Shown one piece after another: positions 40,202 through 48,685 of a stretch of 64,000 nt of DNA. The stretch's first letter is position 1. Each line of letters opens with the position of its first letter. The DNA lies in the NCBI RefSeq assembly GCF_019970065.1, contig NZ_JAHXYH010000002.1, positions 372,001-436,000 of the forward strand, given 5' to 3'. The notes beneath the pieces are model-generated. The model was not told the DNA's origin. It made no database searches and was given only the letters and a program-made list of their open reading frames with translations. A program made the translations under genes and the position numbers. This stretch comes from Chryseobacterium sp. OSA05B. Lineage in GTDB: Bacteria > Bacteroidota > Bacteroidia > Flavobacteriales > Weeksellaceae.

Positions 40202-41274
40202 TAGAGCTGAAAACGTATAACAGAAAACAACTGCAGGAGTTTATTGCTTCGGGAGATTTCCGGAAGTATGATTTTCTGCCCATTACCGGACACCGTGCAC
40301 AATCTCATATTAAAAATCCGAAGGCTTCAGACGAACAGACGCTTCTTATTCTGGCTTTTTGTGAAGGAAAACTGGCCGGTTATGTAGGCTGTTTCCCTGA
40401 CAATTTTATCATCGACGGAAAAGAATTCAGTTACGCCTGGTTGAGTACCCTGTATGTAAGCAGTGAATTCCGCAAGAAAAGGATACCAAAAAAACTGCTG
40501 AAAAAGGTTTTTGAAGAATATGATGATCGTATCTCTATAACAGAATTCACGAAAGAGGCGGAAGCACTCTATACGATTATGGGTGTTTTTGAAGATGTTT
40601 TCCCAAAATACGGTAAACGTTACTATTTCCGGACCGATGCCGCTACAATGATTCCCGAGAAAAAGCCTGAAACGAAGGTTTTGACGCCTCTTTTTAAATT
40701 AACTGATACTATCACCAATTCCTTAATTGCTTTAAAAAATGGCCCTTTAAAGAAGCCGAAGTTTAAATTTGAAATTCTGGATCATATCGACACCGAAAGT
40801 TCTGATTTTATATCAAAATTCGAAAGCAGACGCAAGGCTGATGAAATCAATGTGTTTATTAAAAATCCGTGGGTGCTGGAAGGAAAAAAAGAGGAGAAAT
40901 ACCTCTTTTCAAGTTATGCTGATACTTTTAAATATTTCTGGGTAAAAGTCTACGACGATAAGAATATTCTAACAGCCTGTTCATTACTGCTCTTAAGAGA
41001 CGGATATCTTAAAATTCCATATCTTTTTTCAGAATCGGGCTCAGACCGTTTTATAGACTTCTTAATCTATTTTATCGTCAAAAATAAAGTAAAAGCCCTC
41101 ACTAGCTATCACAAACAGCTGAATGAAAAACTGAACTTATCTAAAACATTTCCAAAGATCTACCAACGTGATTTTAAACGCGAATACCTTTTCCACAAAC
41201 AACTTTTGAATGATCTTCCTGAAGGATTTGACCCTCATTATCAGGATGGGGACGGGGATTGTATGATGACTTAG
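40198..41274 (+). CDS. GNAT-fold acyltransferase-like protein
   Basis: A 358-residue protein. The N-terminal half shows a GNAT pattern: LLILAFCEGKLAGYVGCFPD, then SYAWLSTLYVSSEFRKKRIP, with the acetyl-CoA loop only partly conserved. The C-terminal half (about 190-358) may be a second, degenerate GNAT-like domain, as in FemX or BioF2-like enzymes. Its start overlaps the deacetylase stop, indicating coupled translation. Substrate unknown; a sugar or amino-group acyl transfer paired with deacetylation is plausible. Confidence 0.7.
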   Translation: MIELKTYNRKQLQEFIASGDFRKYDFLPITGHRAQSHIKNPKASDEQTLLILAFCEGKLAGYVGCFPDNFIIDGKEFSYAWLSTLYVSSEFRKKRIPKKLLKKVFEEYDDRISITEFTKEAEALYTIMGVFEDVFPKYGKRYYFRTDAATMIPEKKPETKVLTPLFKLTDTITNSLIALKNGPLKKPKFKFEILDHIDTESSDFISKFESRRKADEINVFIKNPWVLEGKKEEKYLFSSYADTFKYFWVKVYDDKNILTACSLLLLRDGYLKIPYLFSESGSDRFIDFLIYFIVKNKVKALTSYHKQLNEKLNLSKTFPKIYQRDFKREYLFHKQLLNDLPEGFDPHYQDGDGDCMMT

Positions 41275-41334
41275 ATGAGTTATAAGTTATGAGTTTCGGA
41301 AATTTTGAGCGTTTTAGGATGATGATGGTTGAAC

Positions 41335-41545
41335 AAACGACAAATATCTGGTGGCTGAGGCCAATCGAAGCCACCAGCAGTAATATCTGATATTTAATTC
41401 TTAACTCTTACAATTCACATTTCACTTGCTCCGCAGAATTTACAATTGACCCTTCCTATTCCTAACCTTAACCTAAAAGTCTTATATCTCGTGTCTGACA
41501 TCTGATATCTAAAATCTTGGTTTCTGGCTCTTGATTCTTGTCTCT
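41335..41545. repeat. Composite dispersed repeat, copy A
   Basis: 41335-41450 is almost identical to 46128-46242: AAACGACAAATATC, a hairpin CTGGTGGCT/AGCCACCAG (41348-41377), then CAGTAATATCTGATATTTAA and a TTGC/GCAG stem-loop ending CAATTGAC. Beyond it, to about 41545, are GTCTGACATCTGATATCT-type units. The repeat fills the 315-bp gap between the acyltransferase and the M16 terminator; no gene is present. Confidence 0.75.
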
Positions 41546-41549
41546 AAAA

Positions 41550-41582
41550 ATAAAAAAAACCGCTCCATATCATGAAGCGGTC
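41550..41582 (-). terminator. Intrinsic terminator after the M16 peptidase gene
   Basis: On the minus strand ACCGCT/AGCGGT with an 11-nt loop is followed by eight T, 7 bp after the stop. Confidence 0.8.
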
Positions 41583-41589
41583 TCTATAT

Positions 41590-44457
41590 TTAATGTCCGA
41601 AGATATCCTTCAGCGTTAGTTCTTGAAAGGTTCCCATCTCGTTGACGGCGTCCATATCAAGGTTTTCCTTCTTACCGATGATGGCGGTGTTGAAATGAAT
41701 CGGTTTGATCTCTGTCTGATAGAACGTTTTGACGTCTTCAAAATTCAGGGTTTTGATCTGTCCGTAGATGTCCTTTCTGAAATCGTGGTAGATTCCGAGT
41801 TTTTTCAGTCTTAAGGTATTGAAAAATATATTGTTTCGGGTAATTCTGGTGGAAGCGATCTGTTTTAGTGCAGCATTTCTCGCGTTTTCAAACTGGATGG
41901 GAACTTCAGGAAGTTCATTCATCAGTTCACCCATCGTGCTTACTGCCGTTTGAAGTTTGTCCGGCTGGGTTCCGATATAAGTCGTGATATAATCAGGATG
42001 TCCCAGTTCAGAATTGGCGGCATAGGAAACATACGCTGAATACGCTAAACTCTTACTTTCACGGATCTCCTGGAAAACAATGGATGAAAGTCCTCTTCCG
42101 AAATATTCATTGAAAACATTGATCTTTCCGAAGTTTGAAGTATTCACCTCATGTCCTCTTCCTACTTTGCTCATTTCCATCTGTACCATGTCATAATCTG
42201 TGAAATAGACGTTTCCATTGGTTTCAGGTTCAGGATATTGCTTGGGTTCAGGGATCTGGAAACTTTCGTTTTCTACATATTGTCCCATGTACTGTTTGAA
42301 ATTTTCAAGCTTTTTTCCATAATAAAATACCTGATAAGGATATTTGAACAGCTTTTTCATTCGGTCTGTAAATACTTCTGCGTTGCTGCTTTCAAGTTCC
42401 TCCTTCGAAATAATATCCGTGTATCGGGAGAAGCTGCCCAGTTTGGTGTAATTGGTCAGAGCGGTCATGATACGGTTTTTATCTTTTCGGGTGGCCTGAC
42501 GGTTTTCGAGAACGGTTTCTACAAATTGTCTGTAGATTTCCTGATCAGGTTTTACGTCATACATCCAGTGTTGCAGGAGGGCAATCCCTTTTTCAATATT
42601 TTCCTCCAGTCCGCTCAGTGAAATAAGAAGCTGGTCGTTGGTGGTTTTAAAATCATTGCTAACCCCAATCTTGAAGAATTCCTTCTTTAAATCTTCCGGT
42701 GAAAGATCTTCCGTCCCAAGATACTGTAACAGCTGTGTAGAAATTCCAAGATCTCTGTCATGATCACTTCCGAAAGGGAAAATAAAGTGAACTTGGGCAA
42801 TATCATTGTATTTATTAAGAACGAAGCTCAACTTTTTATCCTTGATGGTATCTGTAAGGATTTCCTTCTCATAATCAATAAATTCCGGTTGTATATCTTC
42901 CGTTTTTTCTGCGACGATTTCCTTTAAAAAATCTGACTGCGCTTCACGGTTGATCTTGATGGGGGTAATTCCAGGGTTTTCAACTCTTACCAACTGATCA
43001 TTAACGCCTTTCTCTTTGTATACAATAACATAATTGTCCTTGAAAAAAGCATTGGCAAAATCCACCACATCTTCTTTGGTGAAATTCTGATACTCGTCCA
43101 GTTCATTCAGTTCCTGCTCCCACGATCTTCCCTTGATGTAAGTGTCATAAAGATTCGTAGCCAGTCCATCAGCTGTTTCAAGGCCTTTCAAACGCTGAAG
43201 TTTAAAATCATTGATGATTGCCGGAAGAATCCAGTCCGGGAAATCTCCTTTTTTGATCAGCTCGATCTGCTCCAGAACCATATCTTTCGCCTCATCCATC
43301 GTTTGGGTTTCCTTTGGAACCGCGACGATAGAAAAATATCCGTACTGTTTCAGGCCAACAGAAAATGCCTGTGCCCAAAGCATTCTTTGCGTCTGATTGA
43401 TATTAAGGTCAAGCAATCCCGCTTCTCCTCTGTTGCTGAGAATATTGGCTGTAATGTCCGCCAACATCGCTTCTCTGGTTCCGTAGCTGTCTGTTCTCCA
43501 GGCAAGCTGAACTCTTGGCGTTGTCGGACTTTTTACGGTTCTTTTGACAATTTCCGTTAATGGTTGTTCAACTACAGCAGTCTTTTTAGGCAGTTCACGG
43601 TAAGGAATTGTTCCAAAATATTGATTAACAAGCTGAATGGTTTCCTCAAAATCCAGATCACCCACTAAAACCATAGCATAATTATTCGGAACGTAATATT
43701 CGTCAAAATACTTATGAATTGCCTTCATAGATGGGTTTTTCAGGTGTTCCGGTCTTCCGATCGTCGTTTGCTGACCATTTGGGTGTGTGGGAAACAGGGC
43801 ATCCATCAGTTCATAATTCACAAGCCTTGAATCATTATCCTGAGCTCTGTTGAATTCTTCATATACCGATTCCAGTTCCGTATGGAAAAGTCGCAGGACA
43901 ACCTTTGAAAATCTTTCTTTTTCTATTTTAAGCCATTTTTCAAGCTCATTATTCGGAACATTATTTTTGTAAACTGTTTCGTCGAACCACGTATGGGCAT
44001 TCGTTCCACTGGCGCCCAGTGAAGAAATCACTTTATCATATTCATTCGCGATGGCGTACTGGCTGGCATCCTGAGAAACTTCATCTATTTTTTTATAAAT
44101 TTCCTTCTTCTTTTCAGGATCCTGTTCCGCTTTGTGCTCTTCATACAAAGCTGAAATCTGGTCAAGAAGCTCTTTTTCCTTTTCCCAGTTCTGAGTCCCG
44201 ATCTTCGAAGTTCCTTTAAACATCATGTGTTCAAGATAATGTGCCAAACCTGTATTATCAGCCGGATCATTATTGCTTCCTGTTCTCACGGGAATATAAG
44301 TCTGTATCCTTGGGGCATCGAAGTTTTGGGCAAGAAAAACCTTTAGGCCGTTCTTCAGCGTATAGATTCTTACCTTATTTTCGTCATGCGTTACTGTAAT
44401 ATATTCGTAGTTGTTTTTATCTGTATGAACCGTTTCTTTGTATCTTTTGTCAATCAT
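41590..44457 (-). CDS. M16-family zinc metallopeptidase (pitrilysin/insulinase type)
   Basis: A 955-residue peptidase. The inverted zinc motif HYLEH (His73, Glu76, His77) lies in GLAHYLEHMMFKGTS, with the distal Glu in ELESVYEEFNRAQDND. The length gives four M16 domains, two active-type and two inactive-type, that close as a clam around a peptide. No signal peptide is seen (MIDKRYKETVHTDKN), unlike many exported M16 proteins, so a cytoplasmic peptide-degrading role is likely unless the real start lies elsewhere. It is transcribed alone and has its own terminator. Confidence 0.92.
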   Translation of the reverse strand: MIDKRYKETVHTDKNNYEYITVTHDENKVRIYTLKNGLKVFLAQNFDAPRIQTYIPVRTGSNNDPADNTGLAHYLEHMMFKGTSKIGTQNWEKEKELLDQISALYEEHKAEQDPEKKKEIYKKIDEVSQDASQYAIANEYDKVISSLGASGTNAHTWFDETVYKNNVPNNELEKWLKIEKERFSKVVLRLFHTELESVYEEFNRAQDNDSRLVNYELMDALFPTHPNGQQTTIGRPEHLKNPSMKAIHKYFDEYYVPNNYAMVLVGDLDFEETIQLVNQYFGTIPYRELPKKTAVVEQPLTEIVKRTVKSPTTPRVQLAWRTDSYGTREAMLADITANILSNRGEAGLLDLNINQTQRMLWAQAFSVGLKQYGYFSIVAVPKETQTMDEAKDMVLEQIELIKKGDFPDWILPAIINDFKLQRLKGLETADGLATNLYDTYIKGRSWEQELNELDEYQNFTKEDVVDFANAFFKDNYVIVYKEKGVNDQLVRVENPGITPIKINREAQSDFLKEIVAEKTEDIQPEFIDYEKEILTDTIKDKKLSFVLNKYNDIAQVHFIFPFGSDHDRDLGISTQLLQYLGTEDLSPEDLKKEFFKIGVSNDFKTTNDQLLISLSGLEENIEKGIALLQHWMYDVKPDQEIYRQFVETVLENRQATRKDKNRIMTALTNYTKLGSFSRYTDIISKEELESSNAEVFTDRMKKLFKYPYQVFYYGKKLENFKQYMGQYVENESFQIPEPKQYPEPETNGNVYFTDYDMVQMEMSKVGRGHEVNTSNFGKINVFNEYFGRGLSSIVFQEIRESKSLAYSAYVSYAANSELGHPDYITTYIGTQPDKLQTAVSTMGELMNELPEVPIQFENARNAALKQIASTRITRNNIFFNTLRLKKLGIYHDFRKDIYGQIKTLNFEDVKTFYQTEIKPIHFNTAIIGKKENLDMDAVNEMGTFQELTLKDIFGH

Positions 44458-44624
44458 AAGCTAACTCATTTCATTCTTTTTGATCCGAATGCACTACAAA
44501 TGTAAGCAATCAAAGAAAATTTTAGTGTGTTTTTGTGACTATTACATCTATAACTTCGATTTGCAAAGATGAAAAGGATTTTTTTTTCCTGACACCATCA
44601 TTCAGTGATTTTTTAACCCCAACA

Positions 44625-44690
44625 ATTGACCATTCACTTGCGAAGCAAAATTCACCATTGACAGTTTCCAATTAAATTTCATCCCACCAC
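44625..44690. repeat. Stem-loop repeat module
   Basis: CAATTGACCATTCACTTGCG, then AAGCAAAATTCACCATTGAC (44625-44662): TTGC-GAA-GCAA core inside near-palindromic flanks. It is one of seven copies in the window. It lies just upstream of the sigma-54 regulator promoter; the rest of the gap holds nothing recognisable. Confidence 0.6.
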
Positions 44691-44714
44691 TGTTCATTTG
44701 CTCAAAAAAATCAA

Positions 44715-44722
44715 TAAGTTTG
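44715..44722 (+). promoter_or_regulatory. Possible -7 element of the Kdp regulator gene
   Basis: TAAGTTTG matches TAnnTTTG, 34 bp before ATG 44749. A TTTG at 44697-44700 is 14 bp upstream, somewhat closer than usual. It makes the further-upstream TTG start at 44698 unlikely. Confidence 0.45.
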
Positions 44723-44748
44723 CATCAGGTTTTCCAAAAACAACCACT

Positions 44749-46074
44749 ATGTCCGGAAACATTCTGATCATCGATGATGAGATCAAGCTCCTGAAATTAC
44801 TGGGGATGATTCTTTCCCAAGAAAATTTTAATGTCAAAGAAGCTTCTACAGCACGTTCTGCGATGACCATGCTCGAGCAGAATGAATTTGATGTCGTTTT
44901 ATGTGATGTCCGCCTTCCTGATGCTTTCGGGGTGGAACTGGTACGGTCCATCAAAACCAAATATCCACACCTCGAAATTATTCTGATGACCGCCTTCGGA
45001 AATATTACCGATGCCGTTCAGGCTATGAAAAACGGAGCATACGACTATCTGGTAAAAGGAGATGATAACGAGAAAATTATTCCACTCGTGTACAAAGCTC
45101 TGGAAAAAGTAAAAGACAACCGTTCTAAAATCGGTCAGAAAACCACCATCTCAAAAGGATTCGGACAGATCATTGGAACTTCTCCGCTGATTCTTCAGTC
45201 TAAAAAACTGGCTGAAAAAGTAGCTTTAACGGATGCTGCCGTTCTTCTGACCGGAGAAACAGGAACCGGAAAAGAAGTTTTCGCCAATGCCATCCATGAC
45301 GGAAGCGATAGAAAGAAAAATAATTTTGTAGCCATCAACTGTTCAGCATTCAGTAAAGAAATACTGGAAAGCGAACTTTTCGGGCATAAACAAGGCGCAT
45401 TTACCGGTGCCGTAAAAGATAAGAAAGGGCTGATAGAAGAGGCCAACGGAGGAACCTTATTTTTAGATGAAATAGGAGAGATGCCCATTGAACTTCAGGC
45501 CAAATTGCTGCGTGTTCTCGAAACCGGAGAATTCATTAAAATGGGCGAGACCAAACTGTCCAGATCAGATTTCAGACTGATTGCTGCCACCAACAGAGAC
45601 CTCGAAGACGAAATCAAACAGGGCCATTTCCGGGAAGATCTTTATTTCCGACTGAATGTTTTCGAGATCCATCTTCCGCCACTACGTGAAAGAAAAGAAG
45701 ATCTGAAGCTACTGGCCAAAAATTTCATTGATATTTTCTCCCGTAAACTTCACCTTTCAAACCTTCAGGTGAACCCTGATTACTATAAAACCTTAGAAAA
45801 AAACGACTGGAAAGGGAATATCCGCGAGCTTAGAAATGCCGTAGAAAGAAGCCTTATTCTCATGGAAGACAATATCCTCGATGTCGACAGCCTACCGCAT
45901 TATTCAGATAAAATTGTTCCTGAAAGCGACTCTTTAAGCATGAGATCCCTTGAAAAAATTCACATCCAAAAAGTTCTTCAATACACAAAAGGCAATAAAG
46001 CCGAAGCCGCCAGACTGCTGGAAATCGGTATTGCAACGCTGTACCGTAAGATGGAGGAGTATGGATGGAGGTAG
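44749..46074 (+). CDS. NtrC-family sigma-54-dependent response regulator, linked to kdp
   Basis: A 441-residue activator. The receiver (1-120) has Asp9/Asp10 and phosphoacceptor Asp53 (VVLCDVRLPDA). The AAA+ domain has Walker A LLTGETGTGKE, the sigma-54 contact loop GAFTGA (216-221) and Walker B GGTLFLDEIGE. A Fis-type HTH ends the protein (NKAEAARLLEIGIATLYRKM). I start at MSGNILIIDDE because a -7 box lies just upstream. It precedes the kdp genes on the same strand and a separate kinase lies at the other end, so it probably replaces KdpE as regulator. Confidence 0.9.
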   Translation: MSGNILIIDDEIKLLKLLGMILSQENFNVKEASTARSAMTMLEQNEFDVVLCDVRLPDAFGVELVRSIKTKYPHLEIILMTAFGNITDAVQAMKNGAYDYLVKGDDNEKIIPLVYKALEKVKDNRSKIGQKTTISKGFGQIIGTSPLILQSKKLAEKVALTDAAVLLTGETGTGKEVFANAIHDGSDRKKNNFVAINCSAFSKEILESELFGHKQGAFTGAVKDKKGLIEEANGGTLFLDEIGEMPIELQAKLLRVLETGEFIKMGETKLSRSDFRLIAATNRDLEDEIKQGHFREDLYFRLNVFEIHLPPLRERKEDLKLLAKNFIDIFSRKLHLSNLQVNPDYYKTLEKNDWKGNIRELRNAVERSLILMEDNILDVDSLPHYSDKIVPESDSLSMRSLEKIHIQKVLQYTKGNKAEAARLLEIGIATLYRKMEEYGWR

Positions 46075-46127
46075 ATGGGTTGCGAGTACCGGGGTTTGAG
46101 CGTCGGAGAGTGTGAGTGCCGTTAAAT

Positions 46128-46360
46128 AAACGACAAATATCTTGTGGCTGAGGTTCCCGAAGTCACCAGCAGTAATATCAGATATTCAATTCTTAACTCT
46201 TACAATTCACCTTTCACTTGCAACGCAAAATTCACAATTGACAGTTTCTGTCTGAAATCTGAAATCTGATGTCTGGCATCTAAAATCGTGTTTCTTGAAT
46301 CTCCCATTCACTCTTAACTTGTGAAGCAAAATTCACCATTCACTACTCACAACAACCATT
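46128..46360. repeat. Composite dispersed repeat, copy B
   Basis: 46128-46242 repeats 41335-41450 with few changes; its hairpin is looser (TTGTGGCT/AGTCACCAG). It continues with CTGAAATCTG units and a second stem-loop module (46305-46342). Together with the terminator at 46402 and an AT-rich leader (46426-46542), this accounts for the 468-bp gap; no gene is seen in it. Confidence 0.75.
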
Positions 46361-46401
46361 ACAACTACGACCAACCTAACTTCCTATCATTTCAATAAAC
46401 G

Positions 46402-46425
46402 AGCCTATCAAAATGATAGGCTTTT
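46402..46425. terminator. Terminator between the regulator and the kdp genes
   Basis: A perfect AGCCTATCA/TGATAGGCT stem with an AAA loop and a T-rich tail. It separates the regulator transcript from kdp, so kdp needs its own promoter in 46426-46542. Confidence 0.82.
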
Positions 46426-46542
46426 GTGTTTTGGCATGGTTGAGTTATTTATTTTAATTAATTGATTATTAGTTGCTTGAGTGTTTTTATTTCAAAGTGG
46501 GCCTTCTTTTGGCCTATAGGACCTGAATAAAATATTTTAAAA

Positions 46543-46650
46543 ATGACAATTTCAAGAAAAACGTTCAAAAAACGTGAGCACGCAGGCTTCAGTCTGCTGC
46601 TGGTATCGTACGTACTGCTGACCCTATTAACCTTAATAATAACGATATGA
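46543..46650 (+). CDS. 35-residue membrane peptide at the head of kdp
   Basis: ATG 46543 to TGA 46650 encodes MTISRKTFKKREHAGFSLLL, then a hydrophobic helix ending TLIITI. A basic N-terminus followed by one helix predicts an inner-membrane peptide with the N-terminus inside. Its stop overlaps the next ATG (ATGA), so translation is coupled. I do not know a family for it; it could be a kdp leader or accessory peptide. Confidence 0.5.
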   Translation: MTISRKTFKKREHAGFSLLLVSYVLLTLLTLIITI

Positions 46651-46730
46651 TGCTGATAAGTTTGATCCTGCTTTTTGCAGTGATGTTCTGGCTTCTTTAT
46701 AAATCCGTTGAATTTTTTGATAAAATATAA
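46647..46730 (+). CDS. 27-residue membrane peptide, second small kdp ORF
   Basis: It begins inside the previous stop (4-bp overlap) and encodes MMLISLILLFAVMFWLLYK, then SVEFFDKI. One helix plus a short polar tail resembles KdpF in design but lacks its C-terminal LLKPEKF. It may be a duplicated KdpF-like subunit. kdpF starts 4 bp after its stop. Confidence 0.5.
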   Translation: MMLISLILLFAVMFWLLYKSVEFFDKI

Positions 46731-46734
46731 AACT

Positions 46735-46812
46735 ATGTGGAGTTTATTTTTCCTTTCAATTCTGGCCTTTGTGTACATCTGCTACGTTTTGCTGAAACCT
46801 GAAAAATTTTAA
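46735..46812 (+). CDS. kdpF: Potassium-transporting ATPase small subunit KdpF
   Basis: 25 residues: MWSLFFLSILAFVYICYVLL, then KPEKF. A single helix with the family-typical PEKF end, 6 bp before kdpA. KdpF stabilises the KdpABC complex in the inner membrane. Confidence 0.82.
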   Translation: MWSLFFLSILAFVYICYVLLKPEKF

Positions 46813-46818
46813 CCGGTC

Positions 46819-48513
46819 ATGAATACAGAAATTTTAGGCGTTATCGCCATGTTTGTGATCACATTAGTCATTGGAATATTTCTTGGAAAATACATTGCTA
46901 ATGTGTATGGGTACAAAAAGACCTTTTTAGATCCTGTTTTTGAACCTGTTGAAAAATTAATTTATAAAATATCGGGAATCAACCCGGCCCGTCAGATGAC
47001 CTGGAAGCAGAATATGTATGCCATGCTGACGATCAATCTGGTTTGGTTCATCATAGGATTCCTGATCCTGATGACCCAGGCGTGGCTTCCCTTAAATCCA
47101 GACGGAAACCCGAATATGTCGCCTGATCTTGCTTTTAATACAGCTATTTCCTTTCTGGTGAACTGTAACCTTCAGCATTATTCAGGAGAAACGGGAGTAA
47201 GTTATTTAAGCCAGCTTTATCTGATGTTCCTGCAGTTTGTAACCGCAGCTACCGGAATGGCGGCTATGGCTGTTCTTTTCAAAGCTTTTAAAGATAAAAC
47301 AACTACAGAATTAGGGAATTTCTACGATTTCTTTACTAAATCTGTGGTCAGAATACTTGTTCCGATCAGTATCCTTGTTGCCCTTATCCTTTCTGCTAAC
47401 GGAAGTCCGATGACTTTCGAAGGGAAAGACCATATAATAACGCTGGAAGGACAGAAAGTTGATGTTTCCAGAGGTCCTGTAGCAGCTTTTGTGGCAATCA
47501 AGCATTTAGGAACCAATGGAGGAGGTTTCTTCGGAGCCAACTCGGCACACCCGCTTGAAAATCCGAACTATGTGACGAATATGACCGAGATGGTCACTCA
47601 GATGATCATTCCGTTTGCATTGGTTTTTGCATTAGGATTTTATCTGAAAAAGAGAAAGCTGTCATGGGTGATCTTTACCGTAATGACGGTTGGTTTCCTG
47701 GCACTTGCCGTCCCGAATATTGTCAATGAAACAAGCGGGAATCCTCTTATCACAGAAATGGGGACTGACAGCAGTCTTGGAGCTATGGAGGGCAAAGAAA
47801 TCCGTTTCGGAAGTGCATCTTCGGGATATTGGAGTATCGCAACAACAGTGATCTCAACAGGTTCCGTGAATTCGATGCATGACAGCACCATGCCGCTTTC
47901 AGGAATGAATGAGCTGCTGGCGATGATGATCAACTGTTTCTACGGAGGCTGTGGAGTAGGAATTCTGAATTATTTCATCTTTATCATTCTTGCTGTATTC
48001 ATCAGTGGTCTGATGGTAGGAAGGACACCGGAATTCATGGGTAAGAAGATCGAAGCCAAAGAGATGAAGATTGCTATGATCGTGGCTCTGTTCCACCCGT
48101 TCTTAATACTGGTAGGAACAGCATTAACTGCCTATCTGCCTGAATTCGGTGCCAAAACATTGAATAATCCTGGGTTCCACGGATTCAGTGAAATGTTATA
48201 CGAGTTCACTTCTTCTTCTGCGAACAACGGTTCCGGATTCGAAGGACTTGGAGACAATACCCCATGGTGGAATATCTCAACAGGAATTGTATTGCTCTTA
48301 TCCAGATTTATTCCGATCATAGGACCGATAGCGATTGCGGGATTATTGGCACAGAAAAAATTCATTCCGGAAAGTTCAGGAACTCTGAAAACGGATACGG
48401 CCACTTTCGGCTTTATGACGCTGGCGGTGATCCTTCTTATTGCAGCCCTGTCTTTCTTCCCGGCCCTTACATTAGGACCTATCGCAGAACAGATCCAGTA
48501 TTTCTCTAAATAA
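46819..48513 (+). CDS. kdpA: Potassium-transporting ATPase subunit KdpA
   Basis: A 564-residue channel-like subunit that selects and binds potassium. The four selectivity-filter regions of the superfamily are visible, for example AISFLVNCNLQHYSG, KHLGTNGGGFFGANSAHPL, TGSVNSMHDS and CFYGGCGVGILNY. About ten membrane helices; length matches E. coli KdpA (557). It is followed by kdpB after 172 bp without a visible terminator, so one operon is likely. Confidence 0.96.
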   Translation: MNTEILGVIAMFVITLVIGIFLGKYIANVYGYKKTFLDPVFEPVEKLIYKISGINPARQMTWKQNMYAMLTINLVWFIIGFLILMTQAWLPLNPDGNPNMSPDLAFNTAISFLVNCNLQHYSGETGVSYLSQLYLMFLQFVTAATGMAAMAVLFKAFKDKTTTELGNFYDFFTKSVVRILVPISILVALILSANGSPMTFEGKDHIITLEGQKVDVSRGPVAAFVAIKHLGTNGGGFFGANSAHPLENPNYVTNMTEMVTQMIIPFALVFALGFYLKKRKLSWVIFTVMTVGFLALAVPNIVNETSGNPLITEMGTDSSLGAMEGKEIRFGSASSGYWSIATTVISTGSVNSMHDSTMPLSGMNELLAMMINCFYGGCGVGILNYFIFIILAVFISGLMVGRTPEFMGKKIEAKEMKIAMIVALFHPFLILVGTALTAYLPEFGAKTLNNPGFHGFSEMLYEFTSSSANNGSGFEGLGDNTPWWNISTGIVLLLSRFIPIIGPIAIAGLLAQKKFIPESSGTLKTDTATFGFMTLAVILLIAALSFFPALTLGPIAEQIQYFSK

Positions 48514-48685
48514 AAATTAAAAATTAAAATCAATAGTCAACCATTAGGAAGATTGAAATATCAGGAAACTAGTCTAAATCTCATCGAAACATTCACCTGA
48601 ATATATTATCCATTTTCACTCCTTGTTGTTTTAATCTGTCTTAATGGTTACCATTGATTTACAATTATATAACTCTTTCAAAAAA

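Noticed and set aside
46431..46446. Possible sigma-54 promoter before the kdp genes (TTGGCATG resembles the -24 element).
   Set aside because: The -12 GC dinucleotide is missing at the required 10-bp distance, so it is not a convincing site despite the NtrC-type regulator nearby.
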